6,930 nucleotides of DNA, taken from contig JAHFSN010000107.1 of NCBI GenBank assembly GCA_023265735.1, positions 1 through 6,930 on the forward strand, in the 5' to 3' direction. Below the pieces are notes generated by a model. The model was not told the origin of the DNA. It searched no databases and worked only from the letters and a program-made list of their open reading frames with translations. The position numbers were made by a program, and so were the translations under genes. The number at the start of each line of letters is the position of its first letter. Positions within the stretch are counted from its first letter, which is position 1. Source of the DNA: Spirochaetaceae bacterium (GTDB taxonomy: Bacteria; Spirochaetota; Spirochaetia; JABEVK01). Below, piece by piece: positions 5,582-6,930 of this stretch.

Positions 5582-5606
5582 ACTGAAATCTTCGGCCTCG
5601 GGTCAA
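5577..5606 (-). promoter_or_regulatory. Promoter of the HAD hydrolase gene
   Basis: On the minus strand TTGACC (complement of 5601-5606, five of six bases) is followed after 18 nt by TAGAAT (complement of 5577-5582, five of six). Transcription would start near 5570, leaving a leader of about 17 nt that includes the GAGG ribosome site at 5563-5566. Confidence 0.6.
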
Positions 5607-5622
5607 AAGGCAAAGGACGTGT

Positions 5623-6696
5623 ATGAGGATTCAGTGGTTCAAGGAAATTGACAAACGTTATCGCAAGCTGATTTTAGTCGGCGACGTGGGGGGAACAAAC
5701 ACCAATTTGGGGGTCGCCGGGGAGCTTGGCGGCAAGATCGAGCTGCTGCTGGAAGTCGTCTTCGAAAGCTCGTCGGTGACGAAGTTCACCCTCTGCGTCA
5801 AGAAGACCATGGAGATTGCCCGGGAGAACCACCCCAACGTGGCCTTCGACCTCTGCTGTGTTTCGGGGGCCGGCCCCGTCAAGGACAATTTCTGCAAGAT
5901 GACGAACCAAGATTGGGTCATCGATGGCAACGAAATTCAGGAGACCCTCGGGGTCCCCACCCTCATCATCAACGATTTCTCGGCCATCAGTTTTGGCCTG
6001 CCCCTCCTCGACGTCACCTCCGACAAGCAAGTGGAGGTCCTCCGGCGCCCCGATGGAACCTCTCCGGAACCCCAGGGCGATATGCGGGCGGTGGTGGGTG
6101 CGGGGACGGGCCTCGGCGTCGGTTTCATGGCCAAGATGGGCGACCGGTGGAGGGCCTTCCCCAGCGAGGGCGGCCATATGGATTTTGCGGACTTTGACGA
6201 GGACACCAAGGGCTTCAAGGCCTGGATCATGGACACCATCGACCTCGTCCCCGAATACGAAATGGCCATTTCGGGCTCAGGGATCAAGAACCTCTTCTAT
6301 TACTATCTGGAGAAGGACGTGCTCAAGAAGGACGACCCGGTGATCCAGACGATCCTGAGGGAGGCCGAGGTGAACAAGCCGGCGGCCATCAGCAAGGCGG
6401 CGTCCACCCACGAGGGCTGCCACCGGGTGTTGGTCACCTTCGTGAAAATGTACGCCCGCCTGGCGGCCAGCATCGCGGCCTTCCTCATTCCCCGGGGAGG
6501 CCTTTACCTCGCGGGCGGCATCTCGGGGAAGAACCTCGAAGTGTTCACCAAGGATCATCTTTTCATGAGAACGTTTGAACAGCACTGCAACCCGAATATT
6601 CTGAGAGTTCTTCAGGAAATCCCCATCTACGTCATCAAAGACTATTCGATCAGCCTCTACGGGGCGGCCAACGCCGCCCTCTCGCTGATGGTCTAG
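5623..6696 (+). CDS. glk: Glucokinase, E. coli Glk family
   Basis: This enzyme phosphorylates glucose with ATP to glucose 6-phosphate in the cytoplasm, feeding glycolysis. The 357-residue protein has the actin-like ATPase layout: phosphate-1 loop GDVGGTNTN (20-28), IINDFSAISFG (115-125) with D118 as expected catalytic base, phosphate-2 loop GAGTGLGVG (159-167), sugar-contact segment SEGGHMDF (181-188), ISGSGIKNLFYYY (216-228) and the adenosine segment GGLYLAGGI (292-300). EGGH and SGxG mark it as the E. coli Glk type, not the ROK type, which has a cysteine-rich zinc motif. It is about 35 residues longer than E. coli Glk, partly through an extra 15-residue N-terminus. AAAGGA lies five bases before the ATG. 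It diverges from the HAD gene, and a second plus-strand gene follows after 4 nt. Glucose as substrate is inferred from the family. Confidence 0.93.
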   Translation: MRIQWFKEIDKRYRKLILVGDVGGTNTNLGVAGELGGKIELLLEVVFESSSVTKFTLCVKKTMEIARENHPNVAFDLCCVSGAGPVKDNFCKMTNQDWVIDGNEIQETLGVPTLIINDFSAISFGLPLLDVTSDKQVEVLRRPDGTSPEPQGDMRAVVGAGTGLGVGFMAKMGDRWRAFPSEGGHMDFADFDEDTKGFKAWIMDTIDLVPEYEMAISGSGIKNLFYYYLEKDVLKKDDPVIQTILREAEVNKPAAISKAASTHEGCHRVLVTFVKMYARLAASIAAFLIPRGGLYLAGGISGKNLEVFTKDHLFMRTFEQHCNPNILRVLQEIPIYVIKDYSISLYGAANAALSLMV

Positions 6697-6700
6697 GGCC

Positions 6701-6930
6701 ATGACCGACGAAGACCTTCGGGCTCGCTTTGCGGAAGTCGGAGCGGATTGGGCCTATTCCAAACAGCTGCTGGACCGTCTGAACCGGGGCGAACTCACGG
6801 CGCCTCGGGTGGTGGTGGGGTCCTTTCCGCCCTTGGATGGCCAGCAGATCCTGGATTTGCGCGGCGATGGCCCCTGGACAGTTCCCCGGGCCACGGCTTC
6901 GGCCGCCCTCAAAAAATTTTTCCCCGAGGG
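6701..6930 (+). CDS. Partial gene, N-terminus only; possibly a UDP-sugar pyrophosphorylase-type protein
   Basis: An open frame of 76 codons begins at ATG 6701, four bases after the glucokinase stop, and runs off the right edge. The start context is weak (TAGGGCC), suggesting coupling to glk. The visible product starts MTDEDLRARFAEVGADWAYS, continues with LLDRLNRGEL (about 23-32) and a segment VVVGSFPPLDGQQILDL (about 37-53), and is soluble. A helical N-terminus followed by a basic/Gly-Glu-Leu turn and a proline-rich stretch before a nucleotide-binding domain is how UTP-glucose-1-phosphate uridylyltransferases of the UDPGP family often begin, and glucokinase as neighbour would fit, but the diagnostic GGxGTR-type loop would lie outside the window. 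The coding call is solid; the product is a weak guess. Confidence 0.7.
   Translation, partial: MTDEDLRARFAEVGADWAYSKQLLDRLNRGELTAPRVVVGSFPPLDGQQILDLRGDGPWTVPRATASAALKKFFPE

Overview
The window is a compact bacterial chromosomal segment, GC-rich by eye, with 9 complete genes and one cut by the right edge. Proteins are bacterial in type (S6, SSB, S18, L9, DnaB), genes are tightly packed and most have clear Shine-Dalgarno sites. The order rpsF-ssb-rpsR-(membrane gene)-rplI-dnaB is the arrangement I recall from spirochaetes such as Treponema and Borrelia, apart from the membrane gene. Together with a ComFB-family gene and an E. coli-type glucokinase with an N-terminal extension, it makes a GC-rich spirochaete my best guess. 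This is only moderately supported; Acidobacteriota or a deltaproteobacterial-type lineage are alternatives.

Region 1 (44-4265, minus strand) is one long operon read right to left: rpsF, ssb, rpsR, a DUF2232/YybS-like membrane protein, rplI, dnaB and a comFB-like gene. Gaps run from 4-nt overlaps to about 21 nt, and no terminator is visible inside. It combines ribosome assembly (S6 and S18 bind the 30S platform together, L9 is on the 50S), replication (SSB and the DnaB helicase) and, at the distal end, a small protein of a family linked to cyclic-di-nucleotide binding. A strong-looking promoter (TTGACA, 17 nt, TGC-extended TAGTTT) precedes a roughly 85-nt leader dense in alternative hairpins, where S6/S18 autoregulation would be expected.

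Region 2 (4395-5553) holds an unrecognised, probably all-helical acidic 153-aa protein on the plus strand, which converges on and overlaps by 35 nt a HAD-superfamily hydrolase gene on the minus strand. The plus gene has a candidate promoter interleaved with the rpsF promoter and may be translated from an almost leaderless message.

Region 3 (5554-6930) holds a glucokinase gene diverging from the HAD gene across a 69-nt spacer with overlapping opposed promoters. A second plus-strand gene follows 4 nt after it and runs off the window; its N-terminus faintly recalls UDP-sugar pyrophosphorylases, which would fit a glucose-activation pair, but this is weak.

Most of the window is housekeeping. I see no CRISPR array, insertion sequence, tRNA, rRNA or phage gene. 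The points worth a second look are the switch-like rpsF leader, the interleaved divergent promoters, the comFB gene at the end of a replication/ribosomal operon, and the unrecognised 153-aa gene.
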